Below are positions 1-6,463 of a DNA stretch of 38,443 nt, piece by piece. Within the stretch, counting starts at the first letter, position 1; every line of letters starts with the position of its first letter. Made by a program: the position numbers and the translations under genes. The notes under the pieces are model-generated. The model ran no database searches. It saw only the letters and a program-made list of their open reading frames with translations, and was not told where the DNA came from. This DNA is from a virus, in IMG/VR virus record IMGVR_UViG_3300047560_000826, positions 1-38,443 of that record. One strand, written 5' to 3'.

Positions 1-123
1 CTCGGCATCACGAAAGGCGCTGTTTCCCATTGGGGAGAAGACATCCCGCGCGGTCGTGAATACGAGTTACGATACCTAAAGCCCGAATGGTTCGCGGTTG
101 AAAAACAAAAGGAAGCAGCATGA
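1..123 (+). CDS. Cro-like regulator, 3' part (5' part at 38260)
   Basis: This is the last 40 codons of the Cro-like gene that begins at 38260; the gene is split only because the circular genome was opened here. It ends with TGA at 121-123, and the next gene's ATG (120) overlaps that stop (ATGA), so the two are probably translationally coupled. See the full-length entry at 38260-38439. Confidence 0.85.
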   Translation, partial: LGITKGAVSHWGEDIPRGREYELRYLKPEWFAVEKQKEAA

Positions 124-127
124 GTTA
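1..127. repeat. Terminal direct repeat, left copy
   Basis: Identical base for base to 38317-38443. It contains the 3' end of the cro-like gene and the start of the MazG-like gene, so it is ordinary coding sequence present twice. Length 127 equals a common maximum assembler k-mer, so I read it as the overlap of a circular contig (unit genome 38,316 bp). It shows circularity or circular permutation of the assembly and does not by itself define physical ends. Confidence 0.95.
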
Positions 128-425
128 CGCAGAAGTCGAGATGAAGGTCATTCAATGGTCTGAGGCTCGTAAGATCATCCCAAACAGCACCCCATTGGCT
201 CAATGGAAAAAGGCCGCAGAGGAGCTGGACGAACTGCGTGATGCTTTGGTCAAAGATGACCGCGCAGAGGCCATTGACGCTGTTGGTGACACCGTGGTGT
301 GCCTCATCAACATCTGCGCCTTGATGGACATCAACCTCGTTGATTGCTTGGCATCTGCGTACAACGAAATCAAGGATCGCAAAGGCACGATGAATTCCGA
401 AGGAATCTTCGTCAAAGAAGTGTGA
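120..425 (+). CDS. MazG-like NTP pyrophosphohydrolase
   Basis: A 101-residue all-helical protein with a MazG/dUTPase-like metal-binding pattern: E34-E35-x2-E38 in one helix and E50, D53, D57 in the next (AIDAVGDTVV). MazG-type enzymes hydrolyse nucleoside triphosphates to monophosphates; phage versions are thought to tune nucleotide pools or (p)ppGpp. The length fits a single-domain phage MazG. The ATG overlaps the stop of the Cro-like gene by ATGA, placing it second in the rightward early operon. Substrate cannot be told from sequence. Confidence 0.75.
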   Translation: MSYAEVEMKVIQWSEARKIIPNSTPLAQWKKAAEELDELRDALVKDDRAEAIDAVGDTVVCLINICALMDINLVDCLASAYNEIKDRKGTMNSEGIFVKEV

Positions 426-537
426 TATAGTTTCTGAAACAGCGGCTAGGTCTTAGGTAGCTCCCAAGACCGAAAAGAGTTCCCCCCTTCTCCTGCCGAT
501 TGTTTCTTCTCAAAGGGGCGCGATTAAGGTTTGGGGA
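423..537 (+). promoter_or_regulatory. Leader before replication gene: extended -10 and hairpins
   Basis: The stop codon of the MazG-like gene is part of TGATATAGT (423-431), an extended -10 motif without a convincing -35. A hairpin follows (GGTCTT 449-454 with AAGACC 466-471) and a second possible pairing joins CCCCTT 484-489 with AAGGGG 513-518. No T-run follows either stem, so neither is a clear terminator. AAGGT at 526-530 is the ribosome binding site for ATG 538. A promoter or structured leader for the replication gene is an inference. Confidence 0.35.
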
Positions 538-1308
538 ATGCACTACTACCAATTCAACATCGGTGACTATGCCAGTCACACTCGGAACTTGTCTTTGCTT
601 GAAGACTTGGCGTATCGCCGTCTGCTAGACGAGTATTATTTGCACGAACGGGCGTTGAACGCTAATGTATCGCTTGTTTCTCGGCACATAGGTATGCAAG
701 GGCATGAGGCAGAGGTTCAATTTGTCCTCGAAACCTTCTTTGAACTGAGCGAAGTGGGATGGGTAAACAACCGGGCAGATCAAGAAATACACCATTTCAG
801 GGCAAAAATTGAACAAGCGTCTAGGGCAGGTAAAGCATCTGCTGCTCGTAGACTCAACAATGGTTCAACGGACGTTCAACTAACCAATAACCAACAACCA
901 ATAACCAATAACCAAGAAAAGAATACAAAGCGCCCTGCGGTCGCTGCGCCTGTCGGCGTGTCACCAGAAGTTTGGGAATCCTTTGTCAAACATCGCAGAG
1001 CAAAGAAAGCTCAGCTTACGCAGTTGGTGATCGACACCATTGCGGAGCAGGCGCAGAAGGCAGGGTGGACGCTGGAGAAAGCCCTGACCGAATGCGTGGT
1101 GCGCAACTGGCAGTCATTCCGCGCGGATTGGGTGACGCAGAACCCGAACCCATTGCCCGGCAGGGATGTGGCTCACATGACGACCCCGACCCCGCCAAAC
1201 CACGATGCGGCACTCCGCAAAATCGAGCAGGACAGGAAATCAGCCGTTCCGCCCCCTGCGAATATCCGAGCAAAGATGGCTGAGTTGACGAAAGGTGTGA
1301 AGGTATGA
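538..1308 (+). CDS. DUF1376 (YdaU-like) replication protein
   Basis: A 256-residue protein. Residues 1-95 are a clear DUF1376 domain: YYQFNIGDYASHT near the N-terminus followed by LSLLEDLAYRRLLDEYY, which has a winged-helix character. DUF1376 proteins sit at the lambda O / replication-initiator position in many phages. Residues about 110-130 form an Asn/Gln-rich linker encoded by tandem 7-bp repeats, followed by a basic, helical C-terminal region. No helicase or helicase loader was found beside it, so the host helicase is presumably recruited. Start ATG 538 has AAGGT 7 bases upstream. Confidence 0.75.
   Translation: MHYYQFNIGDYASHTRNLSLLEDLAYRRLLDEYYLHERALNANVSLVSRHIGMQGHEAEVQFVLETFFELSEVGWVNNRADQEIHHFRAKIEQASRAGKASAARRLNNGSTDVQLTNNQQPITNNQEKNTKRPAVAAPVGVSPEVWESFVKHRRAKKAQLTQLVIDTIAEQAQKAGWTLEKALTECVVRNWQSFRADWVTQNPNPLPGRDVAHMTTPTPPNHDAALRKIEQDRKSAVPPPANIRAKMAELTKGVKV
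882..916 (+). repeat. Five tandem 7-bp iterons (AACCAAN)
   Basis: Five contiguous heptamers begin at 882, 889, 896, 903 and 910: AACCAAT, AACCAAC, AACCAAT, AACCAAT, AACCAAG. They lie in the linker region of the DUF1376 gene and are followed by an A-rich stretch (916-930). The placement resembles the lambda origin, where O-binding iterons lie inside gene O, so this is the best candidate origin of replication. The repeat itself is seen directly; origin function is inference. Confidence 0.6.
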
Positions 1309-1311
1309 CGA

Positions 1312-1602
1312 ATGGCAACGAAACGCAAACCGAAAGAAGCCCCAAGACTGTATGGGCCACCACTCCAACGACCTGCCAACTACAAAGGCGGAATAAGCCA
1401 ACAGGAACTCGAACACATGAGGGATTGCGAAGCGAGGGAGTGGATCAAGAGGTACAGAGCGAAACTAAAGACCAGTGGATTGACCGACACAAATATCTGG
1501 TGGCAGGAACACTTGGCGGTAATGCGAAAAATCAGAGGCGAGTCAGGTATTTTGGATTTGAAGCGCCGCATGAATGAACAACAGAAAAAGGACAAGAAAT
1601 GA
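1312..1602 (+). CDS. Small basic protein of unknown function
   Basis: A 96-residue, strongly basic protein (Lys/Arg-rich N-terminus TKRKPKEAPRLYGPP and C-terminus). I do not recognise a family. The ATG at 1312 is chosen over an overlapping frame starting at 1305 because this frame gives a normal phage-like protein and because its stop TGA overlaps the next ATG (1599) by ATGA. It lies between the replication gene and a RusA-type resolvase, so a DNA-metabolism role is possible but not shown. Confidence 0.6.
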   Translation: MATKRKPKEAPRLYGPPLQRPANYKGGISQQELEHMRDCEAREWIKRYRAKLKTSGLTDTNIWWQEHLAVMRKIRGESGILDLKRRMNEQQKKDKK

Positions 1603-1847
1603 GTCCCCTTGAAATTACGATTGCAATCAACTATGCAGTGTCTTCGCGAGATTTTCGTGATGGAGACTTCTCTGCGCCTGCTGTGCGCGAGGCGATTGAC
1701 TGGTTTGTTGAGCTTGGGTTTCTGCGCTTAGCTGTTGCTTCTGATAATGTAAAAGCGGTCTATGTCTCAACGGATATGTGCCGCGTGTATGTCGAGAAGT
1801 TATGTTCAATTGGAATCCCAAAACGAAAGTGGGTCTATGAAGATTGA
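1599..1847 (+). CDS. Conserved small phage protein, winged-helix-like
   Basis: An 82-residue protein with the pattern of a widespread phage hypothetical: an N-terminal DFRDGDFSAPAVREAI segment, then a helix leading to LGFL, and a C-terminal VYVEKLCSIGIPKRKW segment. The helix-turn-helix-strand layout suggests a small winged helix, but no function is known to me. Start ATG overlaps the previous stop by ATGA. Its 3' end overlaps the RusA gene by 11 bases, so it belongs to the same transcript. Confidence 0.65.
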   Translation: MSPLEITIAINYAVSSRDFRDGDFSAPAVREAIDWFVELGFLRLAVASDNVKAVYVSTDMCRVYVEKLCSIGIPKRKWVYED

Positions 1848-2199
1848 GCTTGACTTCCCCCCAAGGGAGCTATTCCCCAATCGCGCAAAAGGAACTCATT
1901 GGGCAAAGCTGTATCAGGTGCGAAGCGATTACAGAGATGGATCGACATTCCTTGCCAAACACCAGATCAACGGCTGGAAACATGATGGGTACAACATTCG
2001 CGTAAAGCTGACATTCCAAATGCCAGACAAGCGCCTAAGAGATTCTGACAATTGTTTGGCTGCGTCGAAAGCCGCGCTGGATGGATTGGCAGATGCGTTG
2101 ATGATTAACGATAAGTTCTTTGAACCAATCGAGATTCATCGGGAGTTCGGTACAAAGCCGGGCAAATTGATAGTTGAACTTTTAAAGGATACGAAATGA
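1837..2199 (+). CDS. rusA: RusA-like Holliday junction resolvase
   Basis: A 120-residue protein, the same length as E. coli RusA. Conserved acidic residues line up with the RusA catalytic set: D69 and D71 in RLRDSDNC and D92 in MINDK, between the invariant helix SKAALDGLADAL. The N-terminal FPPRELFPNRAKGTHW strand-loop is also typical. RusA is a dimeric endonuclease that cuts four-way junctions symmetrically; phages use it to resolve replication or recombination intermediates before packaging. ATG 1837 is chosen because the upstream 25 codons overlap the previous gene and match no RusA. Confidence 0.9.
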   Translation: MKIELDFPPRELFPNRAKGTHWAKLYQVRSDYRDGSTFLAKHQINGWKHDGYNIRVKLTFQMPDKRLRDSDNCLAASKAALDGLADALMINDKFFEPIEIHREFGTKPGKLIVELLKDTK

Positions 2200-2447
2200 C
2201 AATTCAAAAAACACTCAAAGCCCGTCAGAAGACTCATGGCAACTTTGCGACTCATGCGGTTATCAGCCAACAACTTAAAGCCGTGATGCGTGAGCATGGT
2301 TTGCTTGAGTTGGCTCCAGATCAGATTGAAGCATTGGAAATGATTGCTCACAAGATCGCCCGTGTGTTGAATGGCAATCCAGATCACCATGACCATTGGC
2401 ATGACATCTCTGGCTATGCTGAATGCGCGGCTGAACGATTGGAGTGA
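2196..2447 (+). CDS. DUF6378-type phage protein
   Basis: An 83-residue protein with the family pattern KTHGNFATHA near the N-terminus, then a helix ending in EALEMIAHKIARVLNGNPDHHDHWHDISGY-type sequence, rich in His and Asp (residues about 60-72). It is a frequent neighbour of early phage recombination genes. The His/Asp cluster could bind a metal, and the fold may resemble an all-alpha NTP pyrophosphatase; both are inference. ATG overlaps the rusA stop by ATGA. Confidence 0.7.
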   Translation: MTIQKTLKARQKTHGNFATHAVISQQLKAVMREHGLLELAPDQIEALEMIAHKIARVLNGNPDHHDHWHDISGYAECAAERLE

Positions 2448-2449
2448 AT

Positions 2450-2662
2450 ATGAAACACATGACAAGACAAAAATACTATGAGCATCTTTGCAAAATTGGA
2501 ATTCCAGACTTGGTTGCGGCATCAATGGCTGCGCAATCCAGTGACGGAGCAAGATGCAATGTGACATCACATATCAGATCCGAAATTTACGCTTTTTCTT
2601 TGTGGACAAACACAATAGAAGGAAGTGAATTTTGGAATCTTTTTATTGATGAGTGGAAATGA
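2450..2662 (+). CDS. Small unknown protein
   Basis: A 70-residue protein starting MKHMTRQKYYEHL and ending IDEWK; mixed composition with no recognised motif. ATG 2450 is preferred because GGAG (2441-2444) stands 5 bases upstream; a GTG at 2444 would also fit. It is squeezed between DUF6378 and ninB with overlapping ends, which supports it being translated. Confidence 0.55.
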   Translation: MKHMTRQKYYEHLCKIGIPDLVAASMAAQSSDGARCNVTSHIRSEIYAFSLWTNTIEGSEFWNLFIDEWK

Positions 2663-3078
2663 AATACAAGCTCTACGAAGTGAATCAGGCCCACAGCGCA
2701 ATGCTCGTTGTGTGGCCCAAGATCAAAGAGATCATCCAGTCTGGCAAGAAAGTCATTCTGGAAGTGACTGAGGAAAGCCGTAGCAATCCTCAGAACAAGA
2801 AATTCCACGCCATCATTGGGCAGATTGCTAGTCAGGCTGAACACGCTGGTGCAAAGTGGGACACAGAAGCATGGAAGCGCCTTCTGATCGACCAGTGGGC
2901 AAAGGACACAGGCCGGTCGCGCGGTGATGTGGTTTCATCCATTGATGGCGGGGATGTGATTCAGCTTGGCATCCAGAGCCGCAAATTCAGCAAAGCCGAA
3001 GGTGCTGATTTCATTGAATGGCTACTAATGTGGTCTGCAACCAACGGAATTGACATAAAAGAACCAGACTGGTCATAA
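2659..3078 (+). CDS. ninB: NinB-like recombination protein
   Basis: A 139-residue protein matching the NinB/Orf family: residues 25-60 contain KKVILEVTEESRSNPQNKKFH, split here as VILEVTEESR and SNPQNKKFHAII, and the central segment WKRLLIDQWA with C-terminal FIEWLLMWSATNGI. Lambda NinB (Orf) is a recombination mediator that binds SSB-coated DNA and can replace RecFOR. ATG 2659 overlaps the previous stop (ATGA); a GTG at 2653 in the same frame is less likely. It ends the first dense gene cluster of the early operon. Confidence 0.85.
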   Translation: MKYKLYEVNQAHSAMLVVWPKIKEIIQSGKKVILEVTEESRSNPQNKKFHAIIGQIASQAEHAGAKWDTEAWKRLLIDQWAKDTGRSRGDVVSSIDGGDVIQLGIQSRKFSKAEGADFIEWLLMWSATNGIDIKEPDWS

Positions 3079-3081
3079 CTA

Positions 3082-3111
3082 TGGTATAGTTATCTCAACT
3101 CGGAATGAGTT
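3082..3111 (+). promoter_or_regulatory. Possible extended -10 promoter with small inverted repeat
   Basis: TGGTATAGT (3082-3090) is an extended -10 motif in the only real gap of this stretch. A TTGACA lies at 3050-3055, but its spacing to TATAGT is too long for a normal promoter. AACTC (3097-3101) and GAGTT (3107-3111) form a 5-bp inverted repeat at the expected start of a transcript. Weak but plausible promoter for the genes from 3131. Confidence 0.35.
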
Positions 3112-3130
3112 AAACAAGAAAGGACAAGAT

Positions 3131-3295
3131 ATGACATTAGAAACATTGCAAAAACAGATCAGTGAATGTATTGATCTAGAGGAGGCCGATGAGATTTGCT
3201 GGAATTGGCTTCGTGACTCGGCTCGCGATAATGGCAACGAAGGCTCTATCGCCATTATGCTGATGAACATCATTCAATCGAAGTTGATGCCATGA
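3131..3295 (+). CDS. Small acidic unknown protein
   Basis: A 54-residue acidic protein beginning MTLETLQKQISECIDLEEAD. The ribosome binding site AAAGGA is well placed upstream, and the stop TGA overlaps the next ATG (3292, ATGA). No family recognised; probably a small helical protein. Confidence 0.55.
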   Translation: MTLETLQKQISECIDLEEADEICWNWLRDSARDNGNEGSIAIMLMNIIQSKLMP

Positions 3296-3399
3296 ATACA
3301 TGGCCCTTCCCACCCTATCCACCAGTGCCTTGGACTGCCAAGCAGATCAAGGAATACGCACAACAGCAACGTCAACAACTACCAGAAAGCCCACTATGA
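3292..3399 (+). CDS. Proline-rich micro-protein
   Basis: A 35-residue reading frame, MNTWPFPPYPPVPW followed by a Gln-rich tail. It is chained by ATGA overlaps at both ends (3292 with the previous stop, 3396 with the next start), which is the main support for translation and coupling. It has no recognised function and could be a coupling leader only. Confidence 0.45.
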   Translation: MNTWPFPPYPPVPWTAKQIKEYAQQQRQQLPESPL

Positions 3400-3647
3400 A
3401 AATCCGATCACAAAACATGAATGATGTTATGCAAGCCATGATTGACGTTGAAAACGTCTGGCTCACGCAAAAAGACAGAAACATTGATGACATGATTAAC
3501 CCAAATGCTCCTGTCATCATTCAAGTGGGTGATTATGGATATGAGGTTCAAAGCGTTGGTGGAGATGGAGAAGTCGAGGGCTTTGTCATCATGTGCAAAG
3601 AAAATCCCGTATGCAAATGGGAAGGCATGGAGTGCATCAAACTATGA
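3396..3647 (+). CDS. Unknown small protein
   Basis: An 83-residue protein starting MKIRSQNMNDVMQAM. ATG 3396 overlaps the previous stop and the C-terminus (CKWEGMECIKL) overlaps the next ATG. A central strand pair (VIIQVGDYGYEV, VEGFVIMCKENP) suggests a small beta-rich fold. Family not recognised. Confidence 0.55.
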   Translation: MKIRSQNMNDVMQAMIDVENVWLTQKDRNIDDMINPNAPVIIQVGDYGYEVQSVGGDGEVEGFVIMCKENPVCKWEGMECIKL

Positions 3648-3835
3648 GCAAACCTGCAAACTTTTGTGATGAGTGCAAACACTTTATTGACAAAACAGAA
3701 GACATTAAAAACGTTTGCGAACTGAAACACAAACCACGTTTCTATGAACCTAAAACATATTCGCAAGTTCACATGGGTGTTTGGGGATGGAAACGCCGTT
3801 GTGATGATTTCATCTATCAGGGGAAAAAGCAATGA
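3644..3835 (+). CDS. Small Cys-rich putative zinc-binding protein
   Basis: A 63-residue protein with an N-terminal FCDECKHF knuckle, a later Cys in VCELKHKPRF, and CDDF near the end; the C-x2-C plus two further Cys is the pattern of a treble-clef or zinc ribbon. A zinc-binding structural or nucleic-acid-binding role is inferred. Start ATG overlaps the previous stop (ATGA) and its own stop overlaps the next ATG (3832). Confidence 0.55.
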   Translation: MSKPANFCDECKHFIDKTEDIKNVCELKHKPRFYEPKTYSQVHMGVWGWKRRCDDFIYQGKKQ

Positions 3836-4278
3836 GCATTGAAGCAATGAAACAGGCGCTTGAGGCGTTGGAAAACCACAACGGAAATTACAAACTCAGC
3901 AAAGCCGAATGTGCGGAAGTTAACAAAGTTTGCGACAACCTACGCCAAGCCATCGCAGAGGCAGAGAAGCAAGAGCAGGGTGAGCCTGTGGAATCCAAGA
4001 AGGATGCAGTTTTTGAGGCATCAATTGAATTTATCAAGACGCTAACTGGCATGGAGCCGCCACCAATTGAAGTCGCCCCGCTAGAGGTTTTTCAGCCGTT
4101 TAAGGATTTCACTGAAAAGGTTTGCACGATTTTTGCCGCATCACCACATCCAGCGCAGTCAAAGCGTGAGCCGCTGACGGATGAGCAGATTCACATTCGA
4201 TACAAAGCAATGCGTGACAACGCGCCACCACGATACATTGAAATTTATCGTGACTGCGAAGCCGCACACAGAATTTAG
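3832..4278 (+). CDS. Ea22/Eaa-like modular early protein, copy 1
   Basis: A 148-residue protein made of modules: an N-terminal helix SIEAMKQALEALE, a KQEQGEPV linker, a variable middle, and a C-terminal LTDEQI segment followed by a short helix. The same module order occurs in the next gene. The layout resembles ead/Ea22-type phage accessory proteins, whose role is unknown. Twenty-five bases encoding the KQEQGEPV linker are identical in both genes (3967-3991 and 4453-4477), pointing to duplication or recombination at that linker. Confidence 0.6.
   Translation: MSIEAMKQALEALENHNGNYKLSKAECAEVNKVCDNLRQAIAEAEKQEQGEPVESKKDAVFEASIEFIKTLTGMEPPPIEVAPLEVFQPFKDFTEKVCTIFAASPHPAQSKREPLTDEQIHIRYKAMRDNAPPRYIEIYRDCEAAHRI
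3967..3991 (+). repeat. 25-bp direct repeat, copy 1
   Basis: Identical to 4453-4477; both encode the KQEQGEPV linker of adjacent paralogous genes. A second shared stretch of 13 bases (4173-4185 and 4602-4614) encodes LTDE. Identity inside otherwise diverged genes suggests a recombination joint. Confidence 0.8.
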
Positions 4279-4287
4279 GAGTAAAAC

Positions 4288-4722
4288 ATGATTATTGAAG
4301 CAATAAAACTGGCGATTAAGACGTTGCAAAAATGTGAGGATGCTTTGGCAGAAGAACTTAGTGCATGGGATATTAACCCGCCTTTGCATCATGTCCAAGA
4401 GTCGCATGATCTATGCGAACCAACCATCAAAGTCCTAGAAGAAGCACTAGCCAAGCAAGAGCAGGGTGAGCCTGTGGCGTGCAACATTCAAATGGATGAA
4501 TGCAGTAGTCAGCCAGAGCAAGCGCCTCGTTGCATGACTTGCGGTAAATGGACTGATAAACCTTGTCGAAACACCACACCACAACAACGCACATGGGTTG
4601 GGCTGACGGATGAGGAAATGAAGAAAACTTGGTACGAGATGCAAAACATCATGGGATGGTACTCATTTCAAGAAATTGCAAATGCAATACAAGAAAAGTT
4701 AAAGGAAAAAAACAATGCGTAA
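4288..4722 (+). CDS. Ea22/Eaa-like modular early protein, copy 2
   Basis: A 144-residue relative of the preceding protein: helix IIEAIKLAIKTLQ, linker KQEQGEPV (25 identical bases with copy 1), then a Cys pair region CMTCGKW and C near PCRN that may bind zinc, and LTDEEMKKTW near the C-terminus. The middle differs completely from copy 1, typical of module shuffling. Its 3' end overlaps the next gene by 8 bases. Confidence 0.6.
   Translation: MIIEAIKLAIKTLQKCEDALAEELSAWDINPPLHHVQESHDLCEPTIKVLEEALAKQEQGEPVACNIQMDECSSQPEQAPRCMTCGKWTDKPCRNTTPQQRTWVGLTDEEMKKTWYEMQNIMGWYSFQEIANAIQEKLKEKNNA
4453..4477 (+). repeat. 25-bp direct repeat, copy 2
   Basis: Exact partner of 3967-3991, in the second modular early gene. 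Confidence 0.8.
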
Positions 4723-5176
4723 ACGCTGCCGCCGCCGTGTGTGGTCTACTGAAATAAATCCCATTGCTCATGCAATTGCAGGAGCTTGTGTTCCAGACGT
4801 AGGCTCACTAAATGAGCTTCGTCTTGGTGAAGTCAGGTCTTTGGAGCTGATGAAGACAGGTGAGGCCGGTGTCCAAGAATGGCAAATCCTGTGTGACATG
4901 ATGAACATTGCTGAAACAATGGGCAGGAATGGTATTGGGCCGGAAGTCTTGGAGCATTGTGAGGTTGCTAATGAAGCCCTGCACCGCGCTGCCAAACGAT
5001 ACGAAGCCACAAAGAAGATGGGATTGTCTGGTGAAGGTCTGAAAGCCTTGGGTGACATCATGGAATACCATGATCTTCAAAGAACAAGTGTCTCAAGATC
5101 AAAGTATGAGCAAATGATCGAGAAAACCAAAAACTACCTAAAGTCGCATGGCAAGTATGTGACGCATATTGAGTGA
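4715..5176 (+). CDS. Conserved early phage protein of unknown function
   Basis: A 153-residue protein: basic start MRKRCRRRVWSTEINPIAHAIAG, a helical middle (LCDMMNIAETMGRNGIGPEV) and a C-terminal EYHDLQRTSVSRSKYEQ segment. I have seen this architecture as a conserved hypothetical in Burkholderiales phages and prophages; no function is known to me. It starts 8 bases inside the preceding gene and is followed by the HNH cassette, so it may be the natural neighbour of the nuclease gene at 5716. Confidence 0.6.
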   Translation: MRKRCRRRVWSTEINPIAHAIAGACVPDVGSLNELRLGEVRSLELMKTGEAGVQEWQILCDMMNIAETMGRNGIGPEVLEHCEVANEALHRAAKRYEATKKMGLSGEGLKALGDIMEYHDLQRTSVSRSKYEQMIEKTKNYLKSHGKYVTHIE

Positions 5177-5177
5177 T

Positions 5178-5206
5178 TTGACTAAAACATCGTAAGAGCT
5201 TATGAT
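5178..5206 (+). promoter_or_regulatory. Near-consensus sigma70 promoter for the HNH gene
   Basis: TTGACT (5178-5183), 17-base spacer, TATGAT (5201-5206). AGGAGG at 5216-5221 then precedes ATG 5226 by 4 bases. This is the strongest host-type promoter plus ribosome binding site seen in the early region, and it serves a single gene. Confidence 0.7.
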
Positions 5207-5225
5207 TCTTCAAACAGGAGGAATT

Positions 5226-5735
5226 ATGGGAAAATTTGTAGATAGAACAGGTCAAAGATTTGGTCGCTTGGTCGTAATTGAAAAAAGCGATCAAAGAAAT
5301 TCAAGCGGAAACGTCAAATGGTTTTGTTTGTGTGATTGTGGAAATCAATGTCTTGTAACTGGTTCCACCTTAAAAAGTGGCGACACTCAAAGCTGTGGAT
5401 GTCTTTTTCTTGATGTTGCGGCAGCAAAAGGCAAAGCAAAAAAAATTCATGGATTGACCAATACCAAGGCTTACAAAGTTTGGACAAACATGAAAAATCG
5501 TTGCTATAACCCGCAATACAAGAAGTTTCATCTTTGGGGTGGGCGTGGAATTAAGGTTTGCGATAGGTGGCTTAATTTTCAAAACTTTTTTGATGACATG
5601 GGGCAACCAGAAGCGGGTATGTCCATTGACAGAATTGATGTAAATGGCGATTACTCAAAGGAAAATTGCAGATGGGCAACGCAAACAGAACAGCAAAACA
5701 ATAGAAGGAACAACCTTGCAAATAGAAAAATTTAA
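5226..5735 (+). CDS. HNH-type homing-like endonuclease
   Basis: A 169-residue protein with the two-part build of free-standing phage HNH/homing endonucleases. The N-terminal domain has a Cys-rich knuckle (CLCDCG at residues 34-39 and SCGCL near 56-60). The C-terminal part has WGGRGIKVCDRW, then MSIDRIDVNGDYSKENCRWA and a basic Asn/Arg tail. Such proteins nick or cut DNA to spread their own gene. The start at 5226 is fixed by AGGAGG; the upstream ATG at 5202 lies inside the promoter. The gene has its own promoter and sits between two early genes, as expected of a mobile intruder. Confidence 0.75.
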   Translation: MGKFVDRTGQRFGRLVVIEKSDQRNSSGNVKWFCLCDCGNQCLVTGSTLKSGDTQSCGCLFLDVAAAKGKAKKIHGLTNTKAYKVWTNMKNRCYNPQYKKFHLWGGRGIKVCDRWLNFQNFFDDMGQPEAGMSIDRIDVNGDYSKENCRWATQTEQQNNRRNNLANRKI

Positions 5736-6084
5736 TTATTTCAGGAGCAAAAAGCACCTGAAAAATGTGTCATCGTTGTGTTGTCAGTCATGCGGCAGAG
5801 ATGACGGAACAATTGTTGCTGCTCACACCAATTGGGGTGGCGGGAAAGCCCGTTCTTTGAAGGCTTCGGACGAGTACACCGCAGCTCTTTGCTATACCTG
5901 TCATACCGCTTGTGACCAGAGCCATATACTTACCCGTGAACAACGGATGAAGCTGTGGGTTGTGGCACATTACCGAACCGTGAGAAAATTGGTTATGTCG
6001 GGACAATGGCCAAGCGAAGTGCCAGTCCCATTCGACCCACTCTATGAGGAAATCTGGAATGAAGAAATATACAGCCAGCATTGA
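5716..6084 (+). CDS. HNH-fold nuclease (early, Ref/DUF968-like)
   Basis: A 122-residue protein from a TTG start preceded by AGAAGGA. Paired cysteines C23/C26 and C59/C62-H63, with AAHTNWGGGKARSLKASDEYT-type sequence (residues 35-55, given in part), form a treble-clef HNH fold; TAALCYTCHTACDQ carries the metal-binding end. Related phage proteins are annotated as putative nucleases, perhaps acting with host recombination. The TTG is chosen because in-frame codons further upstream (from ATG 5644) lie inside the HNH endonuclease gene and look like a shadow. Insertion of that gene may have replaced the original start. Confidence 0.65.
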   Translation: MQIEKFNYFRSKKHLKNVSSLCCQSCGRDDGTIVAAHTNWGGGKARSLKASDEYTAALCYTCHTACDQSHILTREQRMKLWVVAHYRTVRKLVMSGQWPSEVPVPFDPLYEEIWNEEIYSQH

Positions 6085-6460
6085 GCAAGCTAAGCCACAA
6101 AGCCCTGTGATGGACTTCGTGATGTGCCTTTTGCATAGTGTGACCAATGCTCACATCCTCCACTTGTCCACGACCAGCTACGCCGCCCACAAAGCACTCG
6201 AAAATTATTACGAAGAAATAGGCGGCATTGTTGACAGCTTTGTTGAGGCATACCAAGGTAAGTATGGGTTGTTGGTCAACTACCGTTCTGATTACGCGCT
6301 GCCACACAATCCTGTTGATTACATGGTCTACCTCAAGACTGAGGTTGAAAAGCTGCGTCGCGAGACTGGTTTTCCACAAGACTCAGAGATGCAAAACATT
6401 GCGGATGAGATCGCTCAACTGATTGATTCGACTCTGTATAAACTGCGCTTTTTGAAATAA
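6059..6460 (+). CDS. DUF5856-like Dps/ferritin-like helical protein
   Basis: A 133-residue protein with the pattern of DUF5856: a first helix with HILHLSTTSYAAHKALENYY, split motif HKALENYYEEI and then VDSFVEAYQGKYG. This helix pair resembles Dps/ferritin-type bundles in spacing of acidic and His residues. The role in phage is unknown. ATG 6059 has GAGGA 8 bases upstream; an in-frame ATG at 6044 lacks a site. It overlaps the 3' end of the nuclease gene. Confidence 0.6.
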   Translation: MKKYTASIEQAKPQSPVMDFVMCLLHSVTNAHILHLSTTSYAAHKALENYYEEIGGIVDSFVEAYQGKYGLLVNYRSDYALPHNPVDYMVYLKTEVEKLRRETGFPQDSEMQNIADEIAQLIDSTLYKLRFLK

Positions 6461-6463
6461 GCC

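Noticed and set aside
1-127. The 127-base terminal repeat as a physical direct terminal repeat
   Set aside because: Length equals a standard assembler k-mer and it cuts through two genes; a circular contig overlap is the simpler reading.
1305-1577. Overlapping frame starting at 1305 as the real gene
   Set aside because: The frame at 1312 ends with an ATGA link to the next gene and has more natural composition.
3050-3090. TTGACA (3050) and TATAGT (3085) as one sigma70 promoter
   Set aside because: The spacer would be 29 bases; only the extended -10 is kept as a weak call.
5644-5715. N-terminal extension of the early nuclease from ATG 5644
   Set aside because: These codons are inside the HNH endonuclease gene, read as an out-of-frame shadow; TTG 5716 has a ribosome site.
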